Below are positions 45,762-57,119 of a DNA stretch of 64,000 nucleotides, one piece after another. The first letter of the stretch is position 1, and each line of letters begins with the position of its first letter. The notes under the pieces were generated by a model. That model was given only the letters and a program-made list of their open reading frames with translations, was not told where the DNA came from and searched no databases. Source of the DNA: Bretschneidera sinensis (lineage: Eukaryota > Streptophyta > Magnoliopsida > Brassicales > Akaniaceae). Both the position numbers and the translations under genes were made by a program. The stretch spans positions 102,727,400-102,791,399 of the forward strand of contig CM043700.1 of assembly GCA_023935145.1 (NCBI GenBank). Reading direction: 5' to 3'.

Positions 45762-48700
45762 ATGGGTTCAAACTTCATTGTTGAGAAGTTTGATGGAAAT
45801 GAAGACTTTGCCCTTTGGAAGCAAAAAATCAAAGCAGTTCTTATGCAACAAAAGGTGGACTTAGCTATTAGAGAAAATAACGATTTTCCAGCAAGTATCA
45901 TGGAGCTCCAGCGAAATAAGATGAAGAAGATGACGTATAACACCATCTTTCTGCACATGTCGGATAGTGTGACAAGGGAATGTGGAGATTCGGAAGATCC
46001 AACTATTATTTGGAAGAAACTAGATGAGTTATTTCTTACCAAGACTCTCCCTAATAAAATTTATCTTCTAAAACGAATCTTTGCTTTTAAAATGGATCCT
46101 AATAAAGAGTTGCAAGATAATCTTGATGTGTTTAATAAACTAGTTCAAGATTTGGCTAGTTGTAGTATAACATTCCCATATGAACAATTGGTTGTTATAT
46201 TGTTGAATTCCCTTCCTGATTGTTTTGAAAGCTTGATTAATGCTATTGAATATGGAAGAGATACACTAACCAAAGAAATTGTGATTAATGCTATAAGGGC
46301 TCATGATTTCAAAGCCAAGATGAGGGAAGGATCAAGTGGAGAAGGGTTGTTCGTTAGAGGAAGGCTAGTAACTCAGAATGGCAGTAACATTTATGGCAAC
46401 TACCGAGACAAATCAAAGGGTAGAGGGCAGAGCCATGGAAGATCGCATTTTAAAAAGAAGTTTGGAGGAAAGCGATGCTACTACTGTAATAAGGAAGGTC
46501 ATTTCAAGAGAGATTGTAAGAAGATGATGAGGGATGAGAAAGGAAGAGACTATACCAACAATGGAGAAGATTCGATTGCCAAGGGAGAACAACAAGATGA
46601 TGATGTTCTTGTTGTGTGCTCAAATGTGAGCAAGAGGCAAGGTAGCGAGAAATGGATCTTGGATTCTGGGTGCACTTATCACATGTGCCCTCACCGGGAT
46701 TGGTTCAAGAATTTCAAGGAAACCAATAAAGGAAAGGTTTTCTTGGGGAACGATACTTCTTGCCAAGTGAGGGGGATATGAGACATCCAATTGAGGATGT
46801 TTGATGGAATTACAAGGCTGCTGCAGAATGTGAGATATCTTCCAGATTTGAAAAGAAATTTGATCTCATTGGTGCAGCTAGATTCCATGGGGTACACATA
46901 CAAAGCAGAGGGAGGAAATATCAAGATAACCAAAGGATCTTTGGTAGTGATCAAAGCAGCAAAAAAGGATGGTCTCTATGAGATGATATGAGAGACGGAC
47001 ATCAAAGATCAAGCAGCAAGCTTGATGGCTAAGACGGATAAGGTGGTTCTTTGGCACAATAGTTTGGGACACATGAGCGAAAAGGGGCTGCAAGTTCTCA
47101 GCAAGAATGGTTTACTTGATGGTGACAGGGTAGAGAAACTTGATTTATGTGAGAGTTGCATTCTTGGGAAGCAACATCGGGTCAGCTTCAACACCGGAGT
47201 GCACAAATCAAAGGGTATTCTTGACTACATTCATGCCGATCATTGGGGACCAGCAAGAACACCAACACAAGGAGGTAATCTTTACTTTCTTTCTTTAATT
47301 GATGATTTTTCTAGAAAGGTTTGGGTTTATTTGTTTAAAAATAAATCAGATGCTTTGAATAAGTTTGTGGTGTGGAAAAAGTTGCTGGAAACTCAAACGG
47401 GTAAGGTAGTTAAGATTTTGAGAACTAATAATGGCTTAGAATTTTACAATTAGGATTTTGACAAATTTTGCGAGTTGAATGGGATTCTAAGACATAGAAC
47501 GGTTGTGAAAACCCCTCAGCAAAATGGAGTTGCTGAGAGGATGAATAGGACCCTTATGAAAAAGGTTAGGTGCATGATAATTGGCTCAAATTACCCAAAT
47601 GTTTTTTAGAGGAAGCTGTGTCTACTGCTGCGTATTTGGTTAATAGATCACCCTTTAGAGCTTTGGATCTTAAGACTCCCGAGGAGATGTGGAGTGGTAA
47701 ACCTCCTGAGTTAAGCAACCTTAGGACTTTTGGATATGCTGCGTTTGCACATCAAATGATGATAAACTTAGCCCAAGGTCTAGAAAATGTGTGTTTCTAG
47801 GATATGGTGAAGGGGTTAAGGGATAAATGAACTAGAAACTTACATTGATGCCATTGAATGTAAGGATTCATCAAGATGGAAGCTAGCTATGGATGAGGGA
47901 ATGCATTTTTTGAGGAAGAACAACTCTTGGGATTTGGTGCCCAAACCAGAAAAAAAAAAAAAAAAAAGTTGTGGATTGTAAATGGATTTACAAGATCAAA
48001 TAAGGGAACACTTCAGGGGATAAATTTCGGTATAAGGCTAGGCTGGTGGCGAAGGGGTTCACACAAAGAGAAGGTATAAATTTCACAGAAATTTTCTCAC
48101 TGGTTGTGAAATACAAGATGATAAGGATAGTGTTAGCTATGGTGGTCCAATTTAATTAGGAGATCGAGCAAATGGATGTGAAGACAACATTCTTACATGG
48201 AGAGCTTAATAAGACCATCTACATGAGACAACCTGAAGGCTTTGAGGAAGGAAGGCAACGAGATTTGGTGTGCAAATTGAAGAAATCTCTCTATGGCCTG
48301 AAGCAATCACCTCGGCAATGGAATAAAAGGTTTGATTCCTTTGTAACTAGCTTGAGTTTCATGAGGAGCTACTATGATTCGTGCTTGTACTACAAATGTC
48401 ACAAGGTGGAGAAAATGGTGATTATCCTCATCTATGTTGATGATATGTTGTTGGTTGGTAACAGCAATGAGAGGGTAGAAAGGTTGAAGTCTCAACTCAA
48501 TTTGAAGTTTGAGATGAAGGATCTTGGTCATGCACAAAAGATCCTTGGGATGAGTATAATCCGGGAAAGGGAGAGAAACAGGTTGAAAGTTTCTCAAACT
48601 TTTTACATAGAAAAGATGATATCTAAGTTCTCTATGCAAGATAGTAAACCAGTAAAGATTCCCCTTGCTGATCATTTCAAGTTCTCCAGCGATCAATGTT

Positions 48701-49434
48701 CGAGATCGGATGCAGAGAAGAAGGAAATGGAAAAGGTCCCTTACTCTAGTGCGGTTGGATCAGTCATGTTCATGATGGTAAGCACTAGACCTGACATTTC
48801 TCATGCAATGAGTGTTCTCAGTAGGTTTATGAGTAATCTCAGAAAGGAACATTGGCTTGGGATGAAGTGGTTGCTGAGGTATTTGAAAGGAAGCTCAGAT
48901 GTGGGGCTTGTGTTCGAGAAGAAGGGTAAGTCCATCTGGTTAGAAGGTTATGCTGATTCAGACTATGGAGCAGACCGAGATAAGAGAAGATCGATTACCT
49001 CATACTTCTTCAACTTAAACAGATGTTGTATAAGTTGGAAGGCTCAGTTGCAGTCGGTGGTAGCACTCTCAACAACCGAGGCAGAGTACATAGCAACAAC
49101 GGAAGCGATTAAGGGGCTATGTGGTGCAAAGGGTTGTTGGAAGAGTTGAAGGTCCTAAAAGAGCAGGTGGTGGTGTATTCGGATAGCCAAAGTGCGTTGC
49201 ATTTGTGTAAGAATCCAGTGTTCCATGAGAGGACAAAGCATATGGATGTTCAGTATCATTTCATTCGGGAAAATGTTACGGAATAATGCATTCATGTGGA
49301 CAAAGTGGCCACGGAAGAAAATCCTGTAGATTTAGGCACTAAAGTTCTACCTCTAAGCAAGTTCAATCATTGCCTTGGACTTCTTAGAATTGGAGTCGGA
49401 TGATATGGTGACTCATGATGAATTTGGATCCTGA
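45762..49434 (+). pseudogene. Copia E gag-pol polyprotein, disrupted
   Basis: Opens MGSNFIVEKFDGNEDFALWK and stays open for about 340 codons: gag, an intact knuckle (C-Y-Y-C-N-K-E-G-H-F-K-R-D-C, about 46474) and the protease (WILDSGCTYHMCP, about 46652), to a TGA at 46779 where copies have CGA. Then pre-integrase (VLWHNSLGHMSEKGLQVL ... CESCILGKQHRVSF), integrase core (LIDDFSRKVWVYL; the second catalytic D appears as N in RTNNGLEF), a shift at about 47570, a deleted linker near 47820, an A18 run near 47950, then an open reverse transcriptase-RNase H frame, 48172-49149 (LIYVDDMLLVG; LEGYADSDYGADRDKRRS; STTEAEYIATTEAI). A final frameshift near 49115 (GCTATG region) disrupts the end. Confidence 0.88.
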
Positions 49435-49484
49435 TTTCTCTGTACAATTGGTTCGGGTTTAATTGCTTAGACAAAGTTAGAGTT

Positions 49485-50354
49485 TGTGGGGAATTTGTCT
49501 AACAATTAAAGGATTGATGTGAAGCTTCAGCAGCATGATGTGTGCCACGGCACAGGCTTCGTGTGCCATGGCCTCCAGCTAGGAGGGAGTCCTCCTCCAG
49601 GTGTGCACCGCAGCCCAGCCCTTGGGCATCTTGGCCTCTAGTAGGTTGAAGAGTTTTCCCCAATTGTTCGCCGCGGCCTGCCCTGTTCTGAGCCACGTCG
49701 GAAGGCATACCTAACACCTCATTTTAAGCCTCTTCAGCTGGTGCATGGGACATGATTAAAACACACAGGTTCACTTAGACTCTTAGAGAGCCATGAGTAT
49801 TTGGTTCTTAAGATCTAAGGGTTAAGATTGACTTCAAGATTAGTTAAAGAAGTTGTTGCTCTATATAAAGGGTCATCTAGGAGTAATAACACACAACACA
49901 AAACACCAAGTGTGAGAGTTCAAAGACACAAAGCACAATAAGAGGTCTCAATCCAAGAGTGGCTGGTGTTGAGAGAGATAAGCTCTCAAATCTTCAGAGG
50001 TGTTTCAAGTGAGAGAGAGTATTCAAGAAGTAGGGTTCAAGGGCCTTGTAATTGGAATTTTCTTGGGAAAAATTCCAGGGAAACACTTAGTTCTTATCTC
50101 TTTCTTTTCTCTTCTTTCATTCATCAAGAACAAGAGGGTTCTTGAGGAGGTGTTGCTGTAATTAAAAGAACTCCATTGATTTAGTGCAGAGAGCTCGGGG
50201 AGCTCACGAGGACATAGGCAAATTGCCGAACCTTGATAACAATTGTTTATGTTTTCTCTTTTATGGTTTGATTCTTGTTTAGTACAAATCATTTTGGATT
50301 TGGGTGTTTGGAAAGATCACAACCTGGGATTCTTGAAAAGGTGATTTTCCAACA
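49485..50354 (+). repeat. 3' LTR of copia E
   Basis: 870 bp, matching the 5' LTR with an extra short GC-rich insertion (about 49545-49570, GGCACAGGCTTCGTGTGCCA). Confidence 0.86.
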
Positions 50355-52117
50355 ATACTTTGTGTTTAAGAAAACACAATTTCTCTCCTCAACACTGAAT
50401 TCTCTTTGTGTTACAGAAATTTTTTTTTTTTAAAAAAAAAAGAAACGAAATTTCTCTAGTTTCTCTCTTCAAACACCAATATTTTCTCTAAGTTTCAAAA
50501 ACAAAAATGAAGATCTCTCTTTCACAAACCATTTATAATGAGAGTTCAAAACGATGTTGTTTTAAGCTTCTAAATCACGGTTTCAATTTAAACAGCAAAA
50601 CGATGTCGTATATGATAGTACCTGTAAATAATTTCGCAATAATATGTTCAAAAGGTGCACCGTAAGACAACAGGTGCGCAAAAGACTTTTTGATTTGTCA
50701 AAAAGAAAACAATTTTTTTTGTTTTTATATAAAATTTTCAGAAAGTGCACAGTGTTATGAATAGTAACATCAATAATTCATCCCTCCGTGAAATAAGATG
50801 ACAACGTTTCAATCTTAAAAGTACAAAACGTTGTCGTTCCCAACTCAAAAAAATTTTTTTTGGTAAAAACCTAGAAACAATTATTTTGTAGTTAATCTTG
50901 CTCGAACCTAGGCATCCCACAACAACGCCTTTACCACTGAGCCAAATCACTCGAATTTTTTTTCTTATTTTCTTGGGATTTTAAGATTCTTGTAAGTACA
51001 TTATTATTAATTTTCATGCATTTTTTGTATTCGCTTATGTGAGAATTATCTTTGCATTATTCTTTTATCAAGCATGAGTTAAATATGAAATTTTATATTA
51101 TATATGCTTGAGTTTGAAAATAATGATTATCCCGCATTGAATTAATAATCTTTTATTGAATCTAACCTACCCTGAAAATGATCTTTGTTTGAAAATTGAA
51201 AATTTTATTTTGGTGCATATATTCAGGGGGAGTAAACATTTTTAATTACTTATAGATCTTTGCATTTTAAATATTTTTTTGAGAAGTTAATGAGCTCTAC
51301 GCATGTCTTGATTATTTAATCAATCAACTACCAATAAGGCCTGTTATTCTTTATTTATTTTTTTTAAATTAGTTACTTTAGACTTTTTTAAAGGAGGAGA
51401 AAAATTATTTTCTTGGTAAAAGAGAAAAATTTTGGTAAAATTCTTTTATTCAAATGAGTTTAAATACTTTGATAAATTCACTTTGATATGCCTTGAATTT
51501 GAATTTTATATCTTAAGATTTTTATCTGTCTTTGATGTATTGGTAAATCAAGAAATGAGTTCAAACTCGTTTCTTTTTTGTTAAATGTAATGATACTCTA
51601 AGTATTGAACTTATTTTAAATCTTGAAGATTTATAATCTTGGGAATTATCTTTGAAATCAACTCTTTCAAAAACTTTATATTGCTTGATATCTTGAAAAA
51701 CATTTTTTTTACATGTTTCATAAAAATATTTTCAATCGCATATTTTGAGGGGAACACTTCTTTGAAATCCACCATTTTTTATGTTGACAAAAAGGGGGAG
51801 AAAAATAAAATAAAAAATTATAGAATCTCGTTAAAGACTAATATTGACTTAACATATATATATTAAACTCATATGAAAAATAAATTGATATATATATATA
51901 TATATATATGCATTTATTGAAAAAAAGATTTAAACTGAGATAAATTTCTTTGGAAAGTGTTTATATTATGATTGGTTCTCTATAGGAGGTCAATATATAG
52001 AAAAACAAGGGAGACTATGCTAGAATTTTTGCAAAATTCTAATCTCTTCATTTCTTTTCAATTTATCTTCTTTGATCTCTATTTAAGATTTTTGTCACCA
52101 TCAAAAAGTGAGAAATT
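50355..52117. other. Retrotransposon debris, probably SIRE-like copia 3' region
   Basis: No coding frame. TTCAGGGGGAGTAAA (about 51225), GACAAAAAGGGGGAGAAAA (about 51785) and GTCACCATCAAAAAGTGAGA (about 52095) resemble the purine-rich blocks that follow the RNase H gene in SIRE/Maximus copia elements. A (TA)n tract lies at about 51889-51910. A SINE-like unit is at 50860-50955. Confidence 0.45.
50860..50955 (-). repeat. tRNA-derived SINE head
   Basis: On the minus strand, an A-box TGGCTCAGTGG (within 50928-50944) is followed about 36 bp later by a B-box GGTTCGAGC (50900-50908), the spacing of an internal polymerase III promoter. Confidence 0.55.
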
Positions 52118-53354
52118 GTTAATTTACATTTGTTAAGTTCTTTGGTTACATATTTTATTATATTTTACTTCATTTTTGTGTCTTCTGTGTTTTTATAGGT
52201 TCTTGGAGAAAAGGTAGCATTTTGGAACTCAAAAGAACAAATCTAGAAGACTTGGAAGCAGCCAAGTGCGATCGAGCACAAGAAAGTGTGATCGAGTGCA
52301 CAACCATTCATGCGCACACATAGAAGGCTAGAGCGTAACCTTGCGCTCGAGCGCAAAAGCATGAGATCGAGCGCACGCATGCAGTGAAACGGCAGAGCTA
52401 GTTTTGGAAAGAATAGTTCGGGTCTTGTTTTGGAAATTAGGGTTTCGAGGTGTCCTTAGAACCTTATAAATAGATCTGTAAAACACATAAACAATACTTT
52501 TAATATTCTTTTTAGTTTTAAGCTTTGGAGACGAATTGACAACTCTTCTCCACAGTATTTTTCGGGTTTATTCTTTCTCTTTAGTTTACATTATGAAGAT
52601 GTGTAACATCACCACCATGTGTAACTAACTTACTAATAGGGCTCGATTGAAGCCCTAATTATGCTTTTCCATATATGAGTATTGTTGCCTTTGCAATAGC
52701 TGTATTATGATGCTTTAATTGATTAATGCCTGTTTTAGTGAATTCATCATACATGTTTGCGTGATCAACATATGCATGTGGTATGGATTAGTTAGTTAGA
52801 TCAATTTGGATGACTGAGTCTTGGGTCTGACAATAGTAACAAAAGAAATCCACGCCGGATTCTTGGGTTAATCAACATAGAAAACTACGAGTACATAACA
52901 TGCCCTAGGTCTTGTGTGTTTGTCGATTTTCACAGAACTTATACTTTTTTAAAGAACAACTTAGTATACACTATGCTAAATCCTTTAAGAAAGAAAAGAG
53001 TTTATACACCATGCCTGATTCATGGCTTAGGGAAATCAATAGCTTAAGGAGTATACACCATGCCCATAGGTTGACAACATTATGTATTCATAGTATGGTT
53101 AGAGCATTGGCACATTAATTATTGGAAAAATATGATTAGTGGTGGATATCAAAGCCCTATGTTTCTATCATTATCAAATTCAAACTCAATATTTATTTCT
53201 ATCATTTTATTGCGAAACTGATTCTACATGAAATTCACCAATCCCTGTGGAGATGATCTCGCATTTGCACACTATGCTACTGTTGACCTTGTGCACTTGC
53301 AAGTAAAACTGTTCAAATATTTGCTTATTAATTTAGGTATATTTTTGCACAACA
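52118..53354 (+). mobile_element. Gypsy B/C-family LTR, 5'-truncated, solitary
   Basis: Matches the gypsy C LTR from about its 37th base to its end (GCACAACA). No primer site follows, so it is a solo or 3' LTR remnant. It carries the CGATCGAG-type motifs at 52266-52385, including the perfect 16-bp palindrome TTGCGCTCGAGCGCAA (52341-52356), and TATA box TTATAAATAG at about 52464. Confidence 0.8.
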
Positions 53355-53577
53355 TTAACCAAGTGTCTGTTGACCCTGAATAATTTTAATAGTAACAAAA
53401 ATCTTAATTAAGCATTAATGAATATTACTTAAGAAGATTTTATGTTAACATATAAAATTATTTGAGCATTTATAATTTATCATTCTTCATAGATCTTGCA
53501 CACACATCATGCTTAAATTTGTAATATGTTTTGTCATCATCAAAAAGACCTCAATCAAGAAATTGATTAGATTAATT
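53355..53577 (+). other. SIRE-like pre-LTR sequence
   Basis: Contains TTTTGTCATCATCAAAAAG (about 53529), the phrase that precedes the polypurine tract in SIRE-type copia elements. Confidence 0.4.
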
Positions 53578-53950
53578 TTGATGATAACAAAACACTTTTG
53601 AAGTATTTAACTTGTTTGTTTAATGTACAAGAAAGTTTGATTCAATTGGTAGATTTTTTGGAACTAAAAAATCCAAAAAGAATGAAAAAATATGAAGAAA
53701 ATTAATGTTGAAACATTATTCATCTCGGAAACACTATAGCAACAAATCTATTTTCGAATTTCAAGCTCTATTATATCTCCAACGACTAGAAGACCAAGAT
53801 CAGAAGCTCATAAGGTAGTTGATCATATTGTAAATCTTACTTTAATTACCTAGCTTTTATTATGGCTCTAAAACATTTTCTTAAAATATTTATAACATTT
53901 AAAAACTTAATTCTCTAAAAAAGAAAACAAAGTTAAAAACTCTAAGTTTT

Positions 53951-54178
53951 CTCAAAAGCTAGATTTCGAATTTTGAAATACGGGACCAGCTCTAACGGCT
54001 AGTTCTCAAAAGCTAGATTTCAAATTTTGAAATGTGGGACCAAGCTCTAACGGCTATAAAATGGCTACTTCTCAAAAGCTATATTTCAAATTTTGAAATG
54101 TGGGACCCAGCTCTAACGGCTAGTTCTCAAAAGCTAGATTTCAAATTTTCAAATGTGGGACCAAGCTTTAACGGCTAT
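53951..54178 (+). repeat. Four ~55-bp tandem repeats with MSA-type motifs
   Basis: Units begin CTCAAAAGCTA at 53951, 54005, 54071 and 54126. Each holds the near-palindrome TTTCAAATTTTGAAA, then GTGGGACC, then an AACGG element. TCTAACGGCTA occurs at 53991-54001, 54046-54056 and 54112-54122, TTTAACGGCTA at 54167-54177. Units 1+2 and 3+4 form a higher-order pair: 2 and 4 end in CGGCTATAAA, 1 and 3 in CGGCTAGTTC. Confidence 0.9.
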
Positions 54179-54224
54179 AAATCACTTAGTTTCTAACAAC
54201 TATAAACGACTAGTTTCTTCAGCC

Positions 54225-54230
54225 TATAAA
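54225..54230 (+). promoter_or_regulatory. TATA box of the SIRE-like LTR
   Basis: CCTATAAATAGCC, about 48 bp after the last tandem repeat. Confidence 0.65.
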
Positions 54231-54950
54231 TAGCCATTCCATTTGAGCATTTAAATTTAACAAAACAAGAAATCAATCTTAAGCAGTCAAATTTTTCCAA
54301 AGTCCATTTTTACTCTTTAAAGCTTTAAAAAATCTTCTTACACCATTCTTTAAGCTTTGATTCTTGAAAGAGAGATACCATTCAATTATAAAAGCTTCAA
54401 ATACAATCTTTATTGTATTATCCTCCTTTCTTCATCTTTGTAACGGTTTGAACAACACCCAAAAATTGTTTGTCAAAGAGTTGGTATAACTCTTGGAAGT
54501 GTTTGGGTATAAAACACTTGAAGAAGAAATTCTTGTAACAGTTTACATAACACCCGAAAGTTGTTTGTAATGGTTTGAGCAACACCAATAAATTGCTTGT
54601 TTAGTGGAAAGCTTCAAGAGCATTCTAGAAGAGAGTGGACATAGGGTCGAAGAGATTTCTGATATTGCCGAACCACTATAAATCGAGTTTACATCTATCT
54701 AATTCTATCTCCTTAATTACTTACACAATTACTTTTCTAGAATTATTTATTATTCAACTAAATGAGATTGATTAATTAATAATTTTATAATTCAATTATC
54801 TTTTCTATATTAAGCAATAAACTCTCTCATTTTTGTGTTAGTAATTTAGAAAGATTTATTTGATTTAATTCCGCATATATTTTGATATATGAGCATGAAA
54901 AAAAAAATTTAAAAATTCTTAATACTCAATTCACCCCCTCTTGGGTATTG

Positions 54951-57119
54951 CCATAGTATATTTTAGACCAATAAGGTAAAATAAATAATGAGAAATTATA
55001 TGAACTTAAATTGAATAAATAAAAAATCTTTAAGCATGAGAGAATAAAAAATTCTCATCAATAATGCATATAAAATCATCTAATCTCATCAATTTATCCA
55101 ATCAAGATCATTCATAATCCCAATGTGAAAATATAGGCATGTTATCAATTAAGGTTCAAGCATAAACAAACAAGAAATGTGAAAAACATAAGAAGCTGAC
55201 AACTTTATCATGCATTTTCAAAATAAAATAGTAGGTTATTCTATTCAAATTAAGCATGTGACCAAGGATAAACAAGTAAAGAGCATATGGGAGCATATAA
55301 GCACCAAAGAGAGTTTAATCTAAGTCTAATCACCAAAATAGCATGCAAACATGGATGAAAAATAAGACAAAATAAACTTTAACAAGATAAATCATCATAC
55401 TAAACCTAAGAATAACATGATAATGATTAGAGAATCAATTAAAGAAAAGAGCACATGTGAAGCACATATTCAAGCATAGACTTAGATTTGAATCAATGAA
55501 AAAATTCAATGCAGATAAAACCTAAATAATATAATCGTGGATTTTTTAGATGTCATATGAGTCATTAAAACATATTAAAATCCATGCAAACAAATCAAAG
55601 GAAACAAACCGGGAACGAAACAAGCAAAAAATGGAAAATTGGTAAGAAAACAAATAAGAAAAGGGGAAAGCATATTTGGCCGCCACTTGGAAATAAGTCC
55701 AAGGGTTTTGTTCTTATTTTTCAGTTTTTAATTCCAATCCTTAATTCAACGAAATATAAATTGAAAGAACACTTAAACTAGTTTAGATAATTACATGTGC
55801 ATAAATTTAGATCATAAAAACAAGATTAAACACAAAATAAAACACTTAAAAAATAACTAAATCAAACCAGATAGAAAAATGTCAAAGAGAGATACACAAG
55901 GGATTGTACTTAAGTTTATATCTTAATCGTGCATAAAAGTATTGTGAAGATCAATGAATTGTTTCTTTGAATATTCCTTAAGTATCCTTGCACGAATTTA
56001 TGAGGTAAAAGACTATTCTCCTTTCTAGAAATTTGGTGGTTGTCTTCTTTGAATCTCTCAAGAAGAAATCATTGCAATATGTTTGATTGGTGAACAAACT
56101 GGGCATTATTCATCACTTACAATCATCAAATGATTGATGAAACATGAAAATAAGACTCTTTTGATGAAGGATATTGGTTGGGTATTAAGTGGGGCTATGT
56201 TTTGTTTGTTAGATGAGTGTTTGGAGGTTAGGGTTTGTGTTTTGGTGAAGGAGAATGTAAAAATCCGAAAATTCAATGTTTGGTGGATAGGTTTTTGTGT
56301 GGAGATCAAAAGTGCTAGAAGGGATACCCTATAGGGCTGCTAAGAAGGATATTTATAATTTTTAAAAGGTCCTATTAGGGTTATGAATAATTTTTGGCCA
56401 TCCTAGAGAGAATAGGAAAGTGTTTAATGACTTTCAAAATTCAATTCCTACACTAATTAGAAAAAAGGTAGAACCCTAATTTGAAATGGTCTTTGTAAAC
56501 GCAAACAGATAGTTTTGGGACTGTTCTTGGACTTAATAGAAATCCCAAAGAGTTTTCTTTCAATTCTGAGTGGTTTGATGTGAAAATTTGTCATGTATTT
56601 TAAATGAGACCTGAAATACATAAACTAGTCATATCCAGAGCTATTTTGGAGTTGTTTTGGTAAAAAAAAATAAGTTCTCACTCTTCTCTCATCGGATCAA
56701 GGCTTATAATATGTATTTTGAAATATAATTAAAAATTTTATTTCTATAACTAAGTTAAGGTTCTCAAGTTTTTTTTGGATAAAATGATATTAAGCTTGAA
56801 ATTCAGGTTCTCAAAATGGCAAAATTGGGATTTTTGGAAAGGTAATCTTTTGTGGCTTAAGAATTCTCCTATTCTCTTATATTAATTAACCATTGACTTG
56901 GTAAGTATTCGAACTCGAAGAGTATTGAACCTCAATCGCACGGAACAACTCATTGTCTTAGTTGTTTTCATAGAGTTCCAAGAAGACGGATTATAATTTA
57001 TTTACTAGTACAAAATTGGATGCCTACACATAGTGCAACTTCCATGATGCAAGAGATTGGTATAAGAATTTACTCAAGAGATCAAAGAATACTTTGGAAA
57101 ATTTTAGATTCAAATGCTT
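54951..57119. other. Intergenic or decayed repeat, nothing recognised
   Basis: AT-rich. Overlapping open frames on both strands near 56106-56334 match no family I know. Confidence 0.35.

Larger units (their letters stand above)
44694..50354 (+). mobile_element. Tnt1-like copia element E, both LTRs present
   Basis: 5661 bp, LTRs 44694-45543 and 49485-50354, both beginning TGTGGGGARTTTGTCTAA and ending TTTTCCAACA. Target duplication ATACA (44689-44693) against ATACT (50355-50359). Most complete copia copy here, but its polyprotein is broken by stops, a deletion between integrase and reverse transcriptase and an A18 run. Confidence 0.88.
53578..54950 (+). repeat. SIRE/Maximus-like copia LTR
   Basis: Starts near TGATGATAACAAAACAC and ends near CTCAATTCACCCCCTCTTGGG, phrases typical of this LTR group. 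Contains four tandem repeats (53951-54178), a TATA box at 54225-54230, and no coding frame. Exact ends are uncertain; no partner LTR is in the window. Confidence 0.55.

Noticed and set aside
22321..53354. One giant gypsy element C with LTRs at 22321 and 52118
   Set aside because: The right LTR lacks its first ~36 bp, flanking bases do not form a target duplication (GTAAG versus TTAAC), and no matching internal 3' sequence is found.
53951..54178. CRISPR-like array of four repeats
   Set aside because: Units are contiguous tandem copies without unique spacers, in a plant LTR.
56106..56334. Open frames on both strands
   Set aside because: No recognised family and mutually overlapping; likely chance.
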